Shown: positions 1 to 7,568 of the stretch, piece by piece
How the letters are laid out: every line of letters begins with the position of its first letter
How positions within the stretch are numbered: position 1 is the first letter of the stretch
Source: Bryobacteraceae bacterium
GTDB taxonomy: Bacteria > Acidobacteriota > Terriglobia > Bryobacterales > Bryobacteraceae
DNA length: 64,000 nucleotides
Direction of reading: 5' to 3'
Assembly (NCBI GenBank): GCA_025056865.1
Contig: JANWVO010000025.1
Span: forward strand, 1 to 64,000
The notes under the pieces: generated by a model
Database searches by the model: none
What the model was told of the DNA's origin: nothing
What the model saw: only the letters and a program-made list of their open reading frames with translations
Position numbers and translations under genes: made by a program

Positions 1-45
1 CTGTTCCCCGCCCTCGCAGAACTCTCCACCTGCCGGCTGTCATAA
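1..45 (+). CDS. C-terminal end of an upstream gene (partial)
   Basis: Read from base 1, the frame gives 14 codons ending in LSTCRLS and a TAA stop at 43-45. That stop shares its last base with the ATG of the next gene (TAATG), a typical translational-coupling overlap. The rest of the gene lies outside the window, so no function can be given. The call rests only on the open frame and the stop/start overlap. Confidence 0.4.
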   Translation: MFPALAELSTCRLS

Positions 46-1493
46 TGAAGGTGGTGACGGACCGCCCATCCACCGTCGAGCAGCTCGTGGCGCGCGCCGT
101 GCGGCGGCAGGCGGCCGTGCTGATCGTCGAAGAAGCCTGCCGCGCTGCCACGGCGATTTTTCTCTTTTTCGCCCTGCTTCTGGTCACCGGGGCCGGCCTT
201 TTCCACCCGGTGTGGATTCTGGCTCCTGTGCTCGCGGCCGCCGTGTGGGCCGGCTGGCGGGTGAGGCGGCGGCTGCCCGACCCCTACAGGGTGGCGCAGA
301 AGGCGGATCAGGGCCTCGGGATGAAGGATCTGCTCGCGACCGCATGGTACCTGCGGCGGGAAAACGGGCGGAGGACCGAACTAGCGCCTCTCATCGAGGC
401 GAGGGCCGAACAGGCCTGCGTTGCAGCGGACGTCCGCCGCGCCGTGCCATTGCGCTGGAGCAGGCCGGCCACAGCGGCTGTGGCTGCCTTCGTGGTGGTG
501 CTGGCGCTGTTCATTGCCCGAGTGGGAATCCTGAGGGCCTTTGAGCTGCGCACGCCGCTGGTGGCGGTGCACTTCGACACGCTGACCGGCGCGCCGGTGC
601 CGCCGGAGCCGCAACGGCAGCCCGCGCCGAAAAAGTTGAACCTGCCCGGCCTGCGCATGGAGGAGAGCCCCGGGGCCCCGGACGAAGAGCCGTTCCCGGC
701 CGAGGCTCTCCGCAGCGTCGACGCCGGGGATCCGGGAGCCGCCAGTCCGGAGGGGCTTCGGCAGACTGCGTCCTCGCGCTCCCGCGCGCAGGGGGAAGCT
801 GCCGAGGCGGGCGAACAGACCCCGCTCGAAGACGCCGCTTCCGATGCGCAGAACGAGACGGAAGGCAATGGCGACTCCAGCCCGAAGCGCGACAAGTCCA
901 CGCCCCCGCAGAAGCAGGATTCACTGCTGGACCGGATGCGCGATGCGCTGGCCAGCCTGATGGACAAGTTCAAGCTGGAACTCCCGCCCGGCGACGGGTC
1001 GCGCACGGCGTCGCAGGAGTCGTCCAGGAAGGAATCGGCCCGCCGCGAGAAGGGACAGCCGCAGCCCGGACGGAAGGGCGAACCATCGCAGGAGGGAGAG
1101 CTGCAATCCGGGCAGCAGCAGGCTTCGGATTCCTCCCGGCAGGCGAAGTCTGAACAGGCGGGGCGTCCGGACGCGGCTTCGCCGAACGAGAAGAGCGGCG
1201 TGGGACGCGAAGAGGGGCGCAAGGAGCTGGAGCTGGCCGAGCAGCTCGAAGCAATGGGCAGGCTGGACGAGCTGATTGGCAAGCGGGCGCAGAACGTCCA
1301 GGGCGAGGTGATGGTGGAGGTGACGCACTCGAAGAACCAGTCGCTGCGGACGCCGTATGCGCCGCGCACTGGCAACCGGACCGACGCAGGCACGGAGCTG
1401 GGCCGGGACGAGGTGCCGCTGCACCTTCAGCCCTATGTGCAGCGGTACTACGAGCAGGTGCGGAAGGGTGCAGGGGGCGGAAAGCAGCCCTGA
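45..1493 (+). CDS. Membrane-anchored protein with long low-complexity middle, function unknown
   Basis: I do not recognise a family with certainty. The 482-residue product has two closely spaced hydrophobic segments (about 34-70), a short soluble stretch with the motif DLLATAWYLRR, and a third hydrophobic segment (about 143-161). From about 205 to 410 it is rich in Ser, Glu, Gln, Lys and Pro and probably disordered. A more ordered, charged C-terminus follows, with VMVEVTHSKNQSLRTPYAP and a QPYVQRYYEQVRKG ending. The start overlaps the preceding stop by one base, so it is probably co-translated with the upstream gene. Acidobacterial clusters of this type often accompany MoxR/DUF58-type genes, but that neighbourhood is out of view. 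Confidence 0.75.
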   Translation: MKVVTDRPSTVEQLVARAVRRQAAVLIVEEACRAATAIFLFFALLLVTGAGLFHPVWILAPVLAAAVWAGWRVRRRLPDPYRVAQKADQGLGMKDLLATAWYLRRENGRRTELAPLIEARAEQACVAADVRRAVPLRWSRPATAAVAAFVVVLALFIARVGILRAFELRTPLVAVHFDTLTGAPVPPEPQRQPAPKKLNLPGLRMEESPGAPDEEPFPAEALRSVDAGDPGAASPEGLRQTASSRSRAQGEAAEAGEQTPLEDAASDAQNETEGNGDSSPKRDKSTPPQKQDSLLDRMRDALASLMDKFKLELPPGDGSRTASQESSRKESARREKGQPQPGRKGEPSQEGELQSGQQQASDSSRQAKSEQAGRPDAASPNEKSGVGREEGRKELELAEQLEAMGRLDELIGKRAQNVQGEVMVEVTHSKNQSLRTPYAPRTGNRTDAGTELGRDEVPLHLQPYVQRYYEQVRKGAGGGKQP

Positions 1494-1572
1494 TCGGGCA
1501 GGCGTCGCCCTGGAGCGGGCTGAGGCCGGAAGCGGGCCGCCGGGGGCAGCCGGGGGCAAGCAAAGCGGACTT

Positions 1573-2130
1573 TCAGCAGGCGGGGGGCGCTCCGGCGAAG
1601 CGCTCGACCCAGGCGTAGAGTTCTGCCGGTTCCACGGGCTTGGCGAGGTAACCGTTCATGCCTGCTTCGAGGCAGCGCCTTGGCTCGCCGTTGAGCGCGT
1701 GCGCGGAGACGGCGACGATGGGGACGTCGCTGATCTGGGGCAGGGATCGGATGAGGCGGGTGGCCTCGAAGCCGTCAAGGATGGGCATTTGCAGGTCCAT
1801 AAGCACGAGGCTGTAGCGTTTTTCGGCCAGCCGCTGCACGGCCTCGGCGCCGTCGCTGGCCACATCCACCTGGTAGCCCCGCTTGCGCAGGAACGCCACG
1901 AGGATTTTCTGGTTGATCAGGTTGTCCTCGACGACGAGCACGGCATGCGGGGCGCGCTCCTGCGGAAGTCCGTTTGCATCGGGCGCGAGCGCCCGGGCCA
2001 GAGGGCAGCGCGCCGGGCCCGCGTGTGGCCGTTCTCCGCTGCGGAGGGGCCTTTCCCGTTCCGCCGTGCCGCGAACGGTTCCCTCTCCCGGTTCGTTCCG
2101 CACACACGCCGTCGCACACTGGGCACCCAT
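1573..2130 (-). CDS. Stand-alone response regulator receiver protein
   Basis: A CheY-like receiver domain occupies about residues 62-180 of 185. The acidic pair is E68-D69 (VVEDN), the phosphoacceptor is D112 (LMDLQMPILDG), the Ser switch is S142 (VSAHA) and the conserved Lys is K164 (YLAKP). This resembles receivers found at the C-terminus of hybrid histidine kinases. No output domain follows. The first ~60 residues are Arg/Pro/Gly-rich with no recognisable fold. The start is kept because GGGAGG sits 7 nt before the ATG, an excellent ribosome binding site. It lies just past the terminator of the hopanoid operon, so it is probably transcribed separately. No partner kinase is in the window. 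Confidence 0.85.
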   Translation of the reverse strand: MGAQCATACVRNEPGEGTVRGTAERERPLRSGERPHAGPARCPLARALAPDANGLPQERAPHAVLVVEDNLINQKILVAFLRKRGYQVDVASDGAEAVQRLAEKRYSLVLMDLQMPILDGFEATRLIRSLPQISDVPIVAVSAHALNGEPRRCLEAGMNGYLAKPVEPAELYAWVERFAGAPPAC

Positions 2131-2238
2131 CAGGATCCCTCCCTCTCTGCTCGTGGGACACCCGTCGACGTCGGGGCGTCCCGGGCGGATTCGGCCGCCT
2201 ATTGCCTCCTATCGGCCGGCGGCACGAACACTTGAGAG

Positions 2239-2286
2239 AAAAAACGCTCCCTGCCGCGCCGCCTACCACCGCAGCGGCAGGGAACG
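2239..2286 (-). terminator. Intrinsic terminator of the hopanoid-molybdenum hydroxylase operon
   Basis: Bases 2245-2257 and 2274-2286 form a 13-bp stem with a single G-U pair on the minus-strand RNA. The loop of 16 nt contains the TAG stop of the molybdenum hydroxylase gene. On the minus strand the stem is followed directly by six T (2244-2239). This is a textbook Rho-independent terminator and fixes the 3' end of the long minus-strand operon. Confidence 0.85.
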
Positions 2287-4209
2287 GGGCCGCGCTCCCG
2301 TGGCATCGAAGATGGCATTGGCCATGGCGGGGGCGACGGCGACGATGGGCGTCTCGCCCGCGCCGGCGCTCGGCAGGTCTTTGCGGTCGAGCAGGATCAC
2401 CTCGAGCCGGTCGGGCAGGTCGCGGAAGCGCGGCACCCGGTATTGTGAGAAGCGCGCGTTCAGCACGCGGCCGTTGTCGAACAGGATCTCCTCGCGAAGC
2501 GCCGCGCCGAGGCCCATCAGGATGCAGCCTTCCACCTGCGAGCGCGTGTTCCACGGATTCAGGATCGCGCCGCACTCGAACGCTTCGACGATTTCCACCA
2601 GGCGCACGGCCTTCGCCTTCGGATCCACTTCCACCTCGACGCAGGCGGCGACCACGGAGTTCTTCTCCGTTCCGCAGGCGAGGCCGATGCCGCGGTGGGC
2701 CGCGCGCTTCTGCCTGCGCCGCTCGCGCCAGCCGAACTTCTCGCAGGCGGCCAGCAGCACGGCGCGGATGCGGTCGTTTTCCAGATGCGCGAGGCGGAAG
2801 TCGAGCGGGTCGGCGCCGGCGGCTGCGGCCAGCTCGTCCATGAAGGCCTCGCGGGCGAAGTGGTTGGCCGTGGCGGCCAGCGTGCGGTAGCTGCCCTGAC
2901 GGAGGGGCGGATCGGCCGGGACGTACTTTTCGCGCCGGTCCGGGATGGCGTAAGGAGTCTGGAGGCCCGCCGCGCCGGAGTTGTAATTGGTGAACTGCCA
3001 GGCGCGGATGCGCCCCCCTTCCAGCACCGCTTCGGCATCGATGAGGGCGGCGGGGCGGAAGTAAGCCCAGCGGAACTCCTCTTCGCGTGTCCAGCGGACT
3101 TTCACGGGCCGGCCGGCTTCCTTTGCCAGACGCGCTGCTTCGAGTGCCGCCTCGCCGGTGTGCTTGCCGCCGAAGCCGCCGCCGAAATCGGGCACGATGA
3201 CGCGGACCTCTTCGGCGCGCAGGCCGAAGGCGCGGGCGAGCTCGGCGCGCACGCTGAACGGGTTGCTGGTGCCGGTCCAGACGGTGAGGCGGCCGTCCTT
3301 CCATTCGGCCACGGCCGCGCGCGGCTCCATGGGCGCGTGCTGGATGTAGGCGGTGCGGTATTCGGCCGAGTGGGTCCTGCCCCCGAGCGGCGGCACCTTT
3401 TCCTTCGCCGTGGCCCGCAGGTGTTCAAACAGATTCGTGTGGGAATGTTTCTGGCCGCCGGACCAGCGCGCGGTGGCGGCCATTGCCTCCAGCGCGCGGC
3501 GCGCCTCATAGGACGTCCGCGCCGCGCATCCGGCGAAATCGCCGTCGCGCACGGCCGCTGCGGCACCCGCCTTTTTCCCCGCTTCCACGTCCACGGACTC
3601 AAGCCGCGCGCCGTAGGCGGGCGGGCGCAGGACGCACCCGTAGAGCATGCCCTCGAGCGCGATGTCGGAGGGGAAGCGGTGCGCGCCGGTGACGATCTCC
3701 CGCGCATCGGTGCGCCAGCGGCCCTTGCCGAGGATCGTCCATTCGCCGGGCTCGCGCAGCCGCGGATTTTCGATCAGGCGTTTCTCGCGCGACAGCCATC
3801 CGCGCGCGGCAGCGGCGGCGCGGCGCACGGCGGGCACCGTGCCGGGCGTGGTGCGGCTGCCGGCGGTGATACCGTCGTCCGGCGTGCGGCTGGTGTCGCA
3901 CAGCACGACGCGGACGCGCTCCAGCGGCACGCCCAGCTCTTCGGCGGCGGCCATCGCCAGCTCCGTGCGCGGCCCCTGGCCCTCCTCCACCTTGCCGCTG
4001 AAGACGGTGAAGATGCCGTCGTCGCCCAGATGGATGCGCGCCTCGACACGCTCTCCCGACGGCTGGTCCTGCGCATCTGCCACCCACGCGGTGACCAGCC
4101 AGCCCGCCGCCAGCGTGCCGATGGCCTGCCGCCGCGTGATTTCGAAGCGGTAGAAGGGCGGCTCGAACAGCTCGAAGCGGTCCGGCTCGAAGGCCTCAAT
4201 CGGCGGCAT
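2263..4209 (-). CDS. Xanthine dehydrogenase family molybdopterin-binding subunit, twin-arginine leader
   Basis: Large subunit of a molybdenum hydroxylase, closest in style to isoquinoline 1-oxidoreductase beta subunits. It shows ELAMAAAEELGVP, GSRTTPGTVPAVRRAAA, GGGFGGKHTGEAALEAARLA, RQGSYRTLAATANHFARE and a C-terminal GAGETPI, in which E619 matches the catalytic Glu of the family. A Tat-like segment sits near the N-terminus (TRRQAIGTLAAGW, about 25-37), so the enzyme is probably exported folded with its cofactor. At 648 residues it is somewhat short for the family (commonly 700-760). It overlaps the 2Fe-2S subunit gene by 14 nt. Substrate cannot be read from sequence. Its position at the end of the hopanoid operon raises a lipid-tailoring role, which is inference. 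Confidence 0.88.
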   Translation of the reverse strand: MPPIEAFEPDRFELFEPPFYRFEITRRQAIGTLAAGWLVTAWVADAQDQPSGERVEARIHLGDDGIFTVFSGKVEEGQGPRTELAMAAAEELGVPLERVRVVLCDTSRTPDDGITAGSRTTPGTVPAVRRAAAAARGWLSREKRLIENPRLREPGEWTILGKGRWRTDAREIVTGAHRFPSDIALEGMLYGCVLRPPAYGARLESVDVEAGKKAGAAAAVRDGDFAGCAARTSYEARRALEAMAATARWSGGQKHSHTNLFEHLRATAKEKVPPLGGRTHSAEYRTAYIQHAPMEPRAAVAEWKDGRLTVWTGTSNPFSVRAELARAFGLRAEEVRVIVPDFGGGFGGKHTGEAALEAARLAKEAGRPVKVRWTREEEFRWAYFRPAALIDAEAVLEGGRIRAWQFTNYNSGAAGLQTPYAIPDRREKYVPADPPLRQGSYRTLAATANHFAREAFMDELAAAAGADPLDFRLAHLENDRIRAVLLAACEKFGWRERRRQKRAAHRGIGLACGTEKNSVVAACVEVEVDPKAKAVRLVEIVEAFECGAILNPWNTRSQVEGCILMGLGAALREEILFDNGRVLNARFSQYRVPRFRDLPDRLEVILLDRKDLPSAGAGETPIVAVAPAMANAIFDATGARPRSLPLRW

Positions 4210-4702
4210 GGAGCACCTCCCCGGAGGCGGCGCTGCCCGAGCGCCGCAGCCTTGCGGCGAACTCGACGGCGGCGACGATGCGCGGATAGCCGCAGCAGCG
4301 GCACAGGCTGCCCTGGAGCGCCTCGAGAATCTGTGCGCGCGTGGGCGACGGCGTGCGCTCGAGCAGGGCGACGGTGCGAAGCACCATGCCCGGCGTGCAG
4401 TAGCCGCACTGCATGGCGCCCTCTTCGGCGAAGGCGCGCTGCACAGGATGCAGCTCGCCGCCGCGGGCCAGCCCCTCGATGGTGGTGATGCGCCTGCCGG
4501 CGGCGGCCCGCACCGGCGTGATGCAGGACAGCGCCGGCGCGCCGTCCATCAGCACGGTGCAGGCGCGGCACTGCCCTTCGCCGCAGCCGAACTTCGTGCC
4601 GGTCAGATTCAGATCCTCGCGCAGCACTTCAAGCAGCGGGCGGTCGGGGAACGTGTCGACCTCCCGCGGCTCGCCATTCACAGTGAAGCGGAAGACAGCC
4701 AT
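4196..4702 (-). CDS. 2Fe-2S subunit of molybdenum hydroxylase
   Basis: Small iron-sulfur subunit of the same enzyme (168 aa). The plant-type ferredoxin cluster is bound by C40, C45, C48 and C60 (CGEGQCRACTV ... LSC). The second helical cluster is bound by C99, C102, C134 and C136 (CGYCTPGMV ... CRCCGYPRIV). I take the ATG at 4702 because GAGG lies 8 nt before it. A GTG nine bases further upstream is possible but overlaps that site. It follows hpnD by 43 nt on the same strand. Electrons would pass from the molybdenum centre through these clusters to an unidentified acceptor. No FAD subunit is encoded here, as is usual for the isoquinoline-type group. Confidence 0.9.
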   Translation of the reverse strand: MAVFRFTVNGEPREVDTFPDRPLLEVLREDLNLTGTKFGCGEGQCRACTVLMDGAPALSCITPVRAAAGRRITTIEGLARGGELHPVQRAFAEEGAMQCGYCTPGMVLRTVALLERTPSPTRAQILEALQGSLCRCCGYPRIVAAVEFAARLRRSGSAASGEVLHAAD

Positions 4703-4745
4703 GGAAGCCACCTCGCAACCATGCTATGCGAATCGGCGTGCGCCG

Positions 4746-5591
4746 TCAGCCCCGGCGGGCGAACATGGCCCGCAGCGCGATGGCCGTCTTTTCAAGCGGC
4801 GACAGCCGCACGCGCGAGGCGAGCACCTCGTAGCCGCGCTGTTCGATGCGGCCGAGGAGCCGGCGGTAGATCTCGATCAGCGCCCACAGGGCGTGGCGGC
4901 TGTCCGGCTCCACCATCGTGATCAGCGGCTCCGCCTCTTCGTAGTAGGCGCGGGCGCGCGCCGCCTCGAAGGCGAGCAGGCGCTGCAATTCGGCGCACAC
5001 GGCCGGCGCGGACAGCATCTCTGCGGTGACGCCGAAGCGCTCCATGTCTTCCCGCGGCAGGTAGATGCGTCCGCTTCTGGCGTCTTCGCCAACGTCGCGC
5101 AGGATGTTGGTGAGCTGGAAGGCGATGCCGCAGCGTTCGGCCAGCCGCGGGGCGCGCGGATCGGCGAAGCCGAACACATGGATGGTGGCGATGCCGACGA
5201 CGCTGGCCACCAGGTAGCAGTACCGGTAAAGCGCATCAAACGTGTCAAAGAGGCGCGGCTCGAAGTCGGAAGCGACACCTTCGATCATCCCGTAGAGGCA
5301 CTCGGGCGGGATGCGGTACCGATGGACCGTGTCCATGAAGGCGGGCCAGAGGGCATGGGGCGGGGCGCCGCCGGCGAGGGCTTCGTCCAGTTGCGTGCGC
5401 CAGGCGCGCAGGGCTTCGAGGCTGGCGCGCGCGCCGTCGCTCAGGTCGTCGCACTCGCGCATGAAGGCGTAGAGGGCGCACATGGCGCGGCGCTTGTGCC
5501 GCGGCAGGGCCAGGAAGGAGTAGTAGAAATTGCGCGCGCGGCGGCGCGCGACCCGCTCGCAGAAGCGGTAGGACTGCTCGACCGCCGTCAT
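4746..5591 (-). CDS. hpnD: Presqualene diphosphate synthase
   Basis: Squalene/phytoene synthase family, 281 aa. In the HpnCDE route this enzyme condenses two farnesyl diphosphates to presqualene diphosphate. The first Asp-rich motif is ECDDLSDG (D48, D49, D52), and the second is NILRDVGED (D166, D170), followed by RSGRIYLP. It overlaps hpnC by 4 nt (ATGA), the usual hpnC-hpnD order. HpnE, the flavin-dependent last step to squalene, is not in the window. Phytoene synthase is the main alternative, but the adjacent HpnC homologue makes HpnD much more likely. Confidence 0.9.
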   Translation of the reverse strand: MTAVEQSYRFCERVARRRARNFYYSFLALPRHKRRAMCALYAFMRECDDLSDGARASLEALRAWRTQLDEALAGGAPPHALWPAFMDTVHRYRIPPECLYGMIEGVASDFEPRLFDTFDALYRYCYLVASVVGIATIHVFGFADPRAPRLAERCGIAFQLTNILRDVGEDARSGRIYLPREDMERFGVTAEMLSAPAVCAELQRLLAFEAARARAYYEEAEPLITMVEPDSRHALWALIEIYRRLLGRIEQRGYEVLASRVRLSPLEKTAIALRAMFARRG

Positions 5592-6508
5592 GCCGCCCGC
5601 CGCAGCGCCAGCCGCGCCAGGCTTCCGAGCAGCAGCAGCGCCCTTTCCGTTTTCGAAATGGCCGGGCGCGCGCGCAACACGTCGTAGTCCTGCGCGCGGA
5701 TCTTGTCGAGCACTTTCATGCCGCCGCGGCTGAACAGCTCGATGTCGAGCGCCAGCCTGCGGTCCACCATGCGCACCAGCGGCAGCCCCTGTTCAAACAG
5801 GGCCTGCGCGTAGCCGACGGCCTCGCGCATCGCCTCGCGGAAGCCGGCGGTGCAGCGGCGGGCGAAAAGGTCCTCCTCGCGGCAGCCGTGCCGGGCGAGC
5901 AGGTCCTGCGGCAGGTAGATGCGGTTCTTGGCGAGGTCGACAGAGACGTCCTGCCAGAAGTTGGCAAGCTGGAGCGCCGTGCAGGTGGCGTCCGAGAGCC
6001 GGAAGCGCTCTTCGTCGCGGTATCCGCACAGCATCAGCACGAGCCGGCCGACCGGGTTGGCAGAGCGGCGGCAGTAGCCGAGCACCTCGTTCCAGTCGCG
6101 GTACCGGGTGACGGTCTGATCCTGCACGAATGCGTCGATCAGGTCTTCGAAGGGCTGGCCGGGCAGCTCATGACGCGCAACGGTTTCCGCCAGCGCGAGG
6201 AAGACGGGATGCGAGGCGGGGCGGCCGGCGTAGAGCGAGCGCAGCTCGCCGCGCCACCATTCCAGAAGGCGGAGGCTCTCCTGCGGGTCGCCGGTCTCAT
6301 CGCCGAGATCGTCCGCCCAGCGGCAGAAGGCGTAGACGTTGTAGAAGTCCTGGTGCAGCCGCTTCGGCAGCAGGATCGAGACGACGTGGAAGTTCTCGTA
6401 GTGGTGCGTGGCCAGCCAGCGCGTGTAGCGGAGGGATTCGTCGAGGCTCCACTGCCTTCCCGCCGCTTGCGGCGACCGCAGAAACGGGATCGGTTCGAGC
6501 AGCTCCAC
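5588..6508 (-). CDS. hpnC: Hydroxysqualene synthase
   Basis: Squalene/phytoene synthase family, 306 aa. In the three-enzyme pathway it converts presqualene diphosphate to hydroxysqualene. It has the first Asp-rich motif RWADDLGDETGD (D66, D67, D70, E71) and the second NFWQDVSVDLAKNRIYLP near residue 195. The N-terminal HYENFHVVSILLPKRLH is typical of HpnC. Coupled to hpnD by an ATGA overlap and preceded by a zinc dehydrogenase 18 nt upstream, so it is part of the same operon. Confidence 0.9.
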   Translation of the reverse strand: MELLEPIPFLRSPQAAGRQWSLDESLRYTRWLATHHYENFHVVSILLPKRLHQDFYNVYAFCRWADDLGDETGDPQESLRLLEWWRGELRSLYAGRPASHPVFLALAETVARHELPGQPFEDLIDAFVQDQTVTRYRDWNEVLGYCRRSANPVGRLVLMLCGYRDEERFRLSDATCTALQLANFWQDVSVDLAKNRIYLPQDLLARHGCREEDLFARRCTAGFREAMREAVGYAQALFEQGLPLVRMVDRRLALDIELFSRGGMKVLDKIRAQDYDVLRARPAISKTERALLLLGSLARLALRRAA

Positions 6509-6526
6509 GCCCGCCCTTCCGCGCGA

Positions 6527-7564
6527 TCAGGGGATGATGGCCGTTTTCATGTGGCCGTTGTGGCTCATGAGGTGGCGCAGCACGTCGAGCAGATTGTGGA
6601 GCGGCTCTTCCCGGTTGACGAAATCGCGCGCGGCGATGTCGCCGCGGCTGACCACGTCGAGCGCCTTGCGGATGTAGGCAGGCGTGTGGTGGAAGCTGGC
6701 GATGCAGCGGATTTCGGAGTAATGCAGGAGCTGCGTCTCCAGCGTGATCTTCGTGTCCGACGGGCAGCCGCCGAAGAACTGCGCGGTGCCGCCGCGGCGC
6801 AGCAGCCGCGTGGCCAGCTCCCAGGTTTCCGGGTTGCCGACGGCTTCGATGACGGCGTCGGCGCCGTAGCCGCCGGTGAGGCGCCGCACTTCGCTCACCA
6901 CGGTGTCGGGGTCGGAGTTGATCAGCGCGTCATGGGCGCCCATGCGAAGCGCCCGTTCAAGCTGGGACTCGCGGCGTCCAAGCGCAATGACGCGGGCCCC
7001 ATAGACCTTGGCGAGGCGCACGAACATCAGCCCGATGGGGCCCTGGCCGATGACGACGACATGATCGCCCGGCCGGACGTTGGTCTCCTCGAGGCCTTTC
7101 AGCACGCAGGCCAGCGGCTCGATCAGCGCCGCGTCCTGGTAGCTGAGATGCGGCGGGATCTCGTACATGTTGCGCTGCACGATCCGCGCCGGAATGCGGA
7201 TGTATTCGGCATAGGCCCCGTTGTTGAACAGGAGGTCCTCGCAGTGGTTCTCGAGCCCCTTGCGGCAATAAAAGCAGTTGAGGCAGGGGGCGGAATTGGC
7301 GGCGACCACGCGCTGTCCCACGCGGAAGTTCTCCACATGGGAGCCCACTTTCACGATGTCGCCTGCAAGCTCATGGCCGAACAGCGCAGGGGGCACGATC
7401 ATGCGGGCGTGATAGCCCCTGCGGAACACCTTGACGTCCGTGCCGCAGGTCAGGGCGGCGCGCACGCGCACGAGGACGTCGCCTTTCTCGATGGCAGGAA
7501 CGGCTACCTCCTCCACGCGCACCTGCTCGCGTCCGTAGAGTACGGCAGCCTTCATTTTTTTCAT
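6527..7564 (-). CDS. Zinc-dependent medium-chain dehydrogenase (second of a pair)
   Basis: Medium-chain dehydrogenase/reductase, 345 aa. Catalytic-zinc residues are C40 and H64-E65 (TCGTD, FGHELAG). The structural zinc loop carries C94, C97, C100 and C108. The nucleotide-binding turn is VVVIGQGPIGLM near residue 170. Such enzymes oxidise or reduce alcohol/aldehyde or polyol substrates with NAD(P). It sits 4 nt after its paralogue and 18 nt before hpnC, inside the hopanoid operon. Sorbitol or threonine dehydrogenase-like activity cannot be excluded. Position suggests work on a hopanoid side-chain sugar or aldehyde, which is inference. Confidence 0.85.
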   Translation of the reverse strand: MKKMKAAVLYGREQVRVEEVAVPAIEKGDVLVRVRAALTCGTDVKVFRRGYHARMIVPPALFGHELAGDIVKVGSHVENFRVGQRVVAANSAPCLNCFYCRKGLENHCEDLLFNNGAYAEYIRIPARIVQRNMYEIPPHLSYQDAALIEPLACVLKGLEETNVRPGDHVVVIGQGPIGLMFVRLAKVYGARVIALGRRESQLERALRMGAHDALINSDPDTVVSEVRRLTGGYGADAVIEAVGNPETWELATRLLRRGGTAQFFGGCPSDTKITLETQLLHYSEIRCIASFHHTPAYIRKALDVVSRGDIAARDFVNREEPLHNLLDVLRHLMSHNGHMKTAIIP

Positions 7565-7568
7565 TGCT

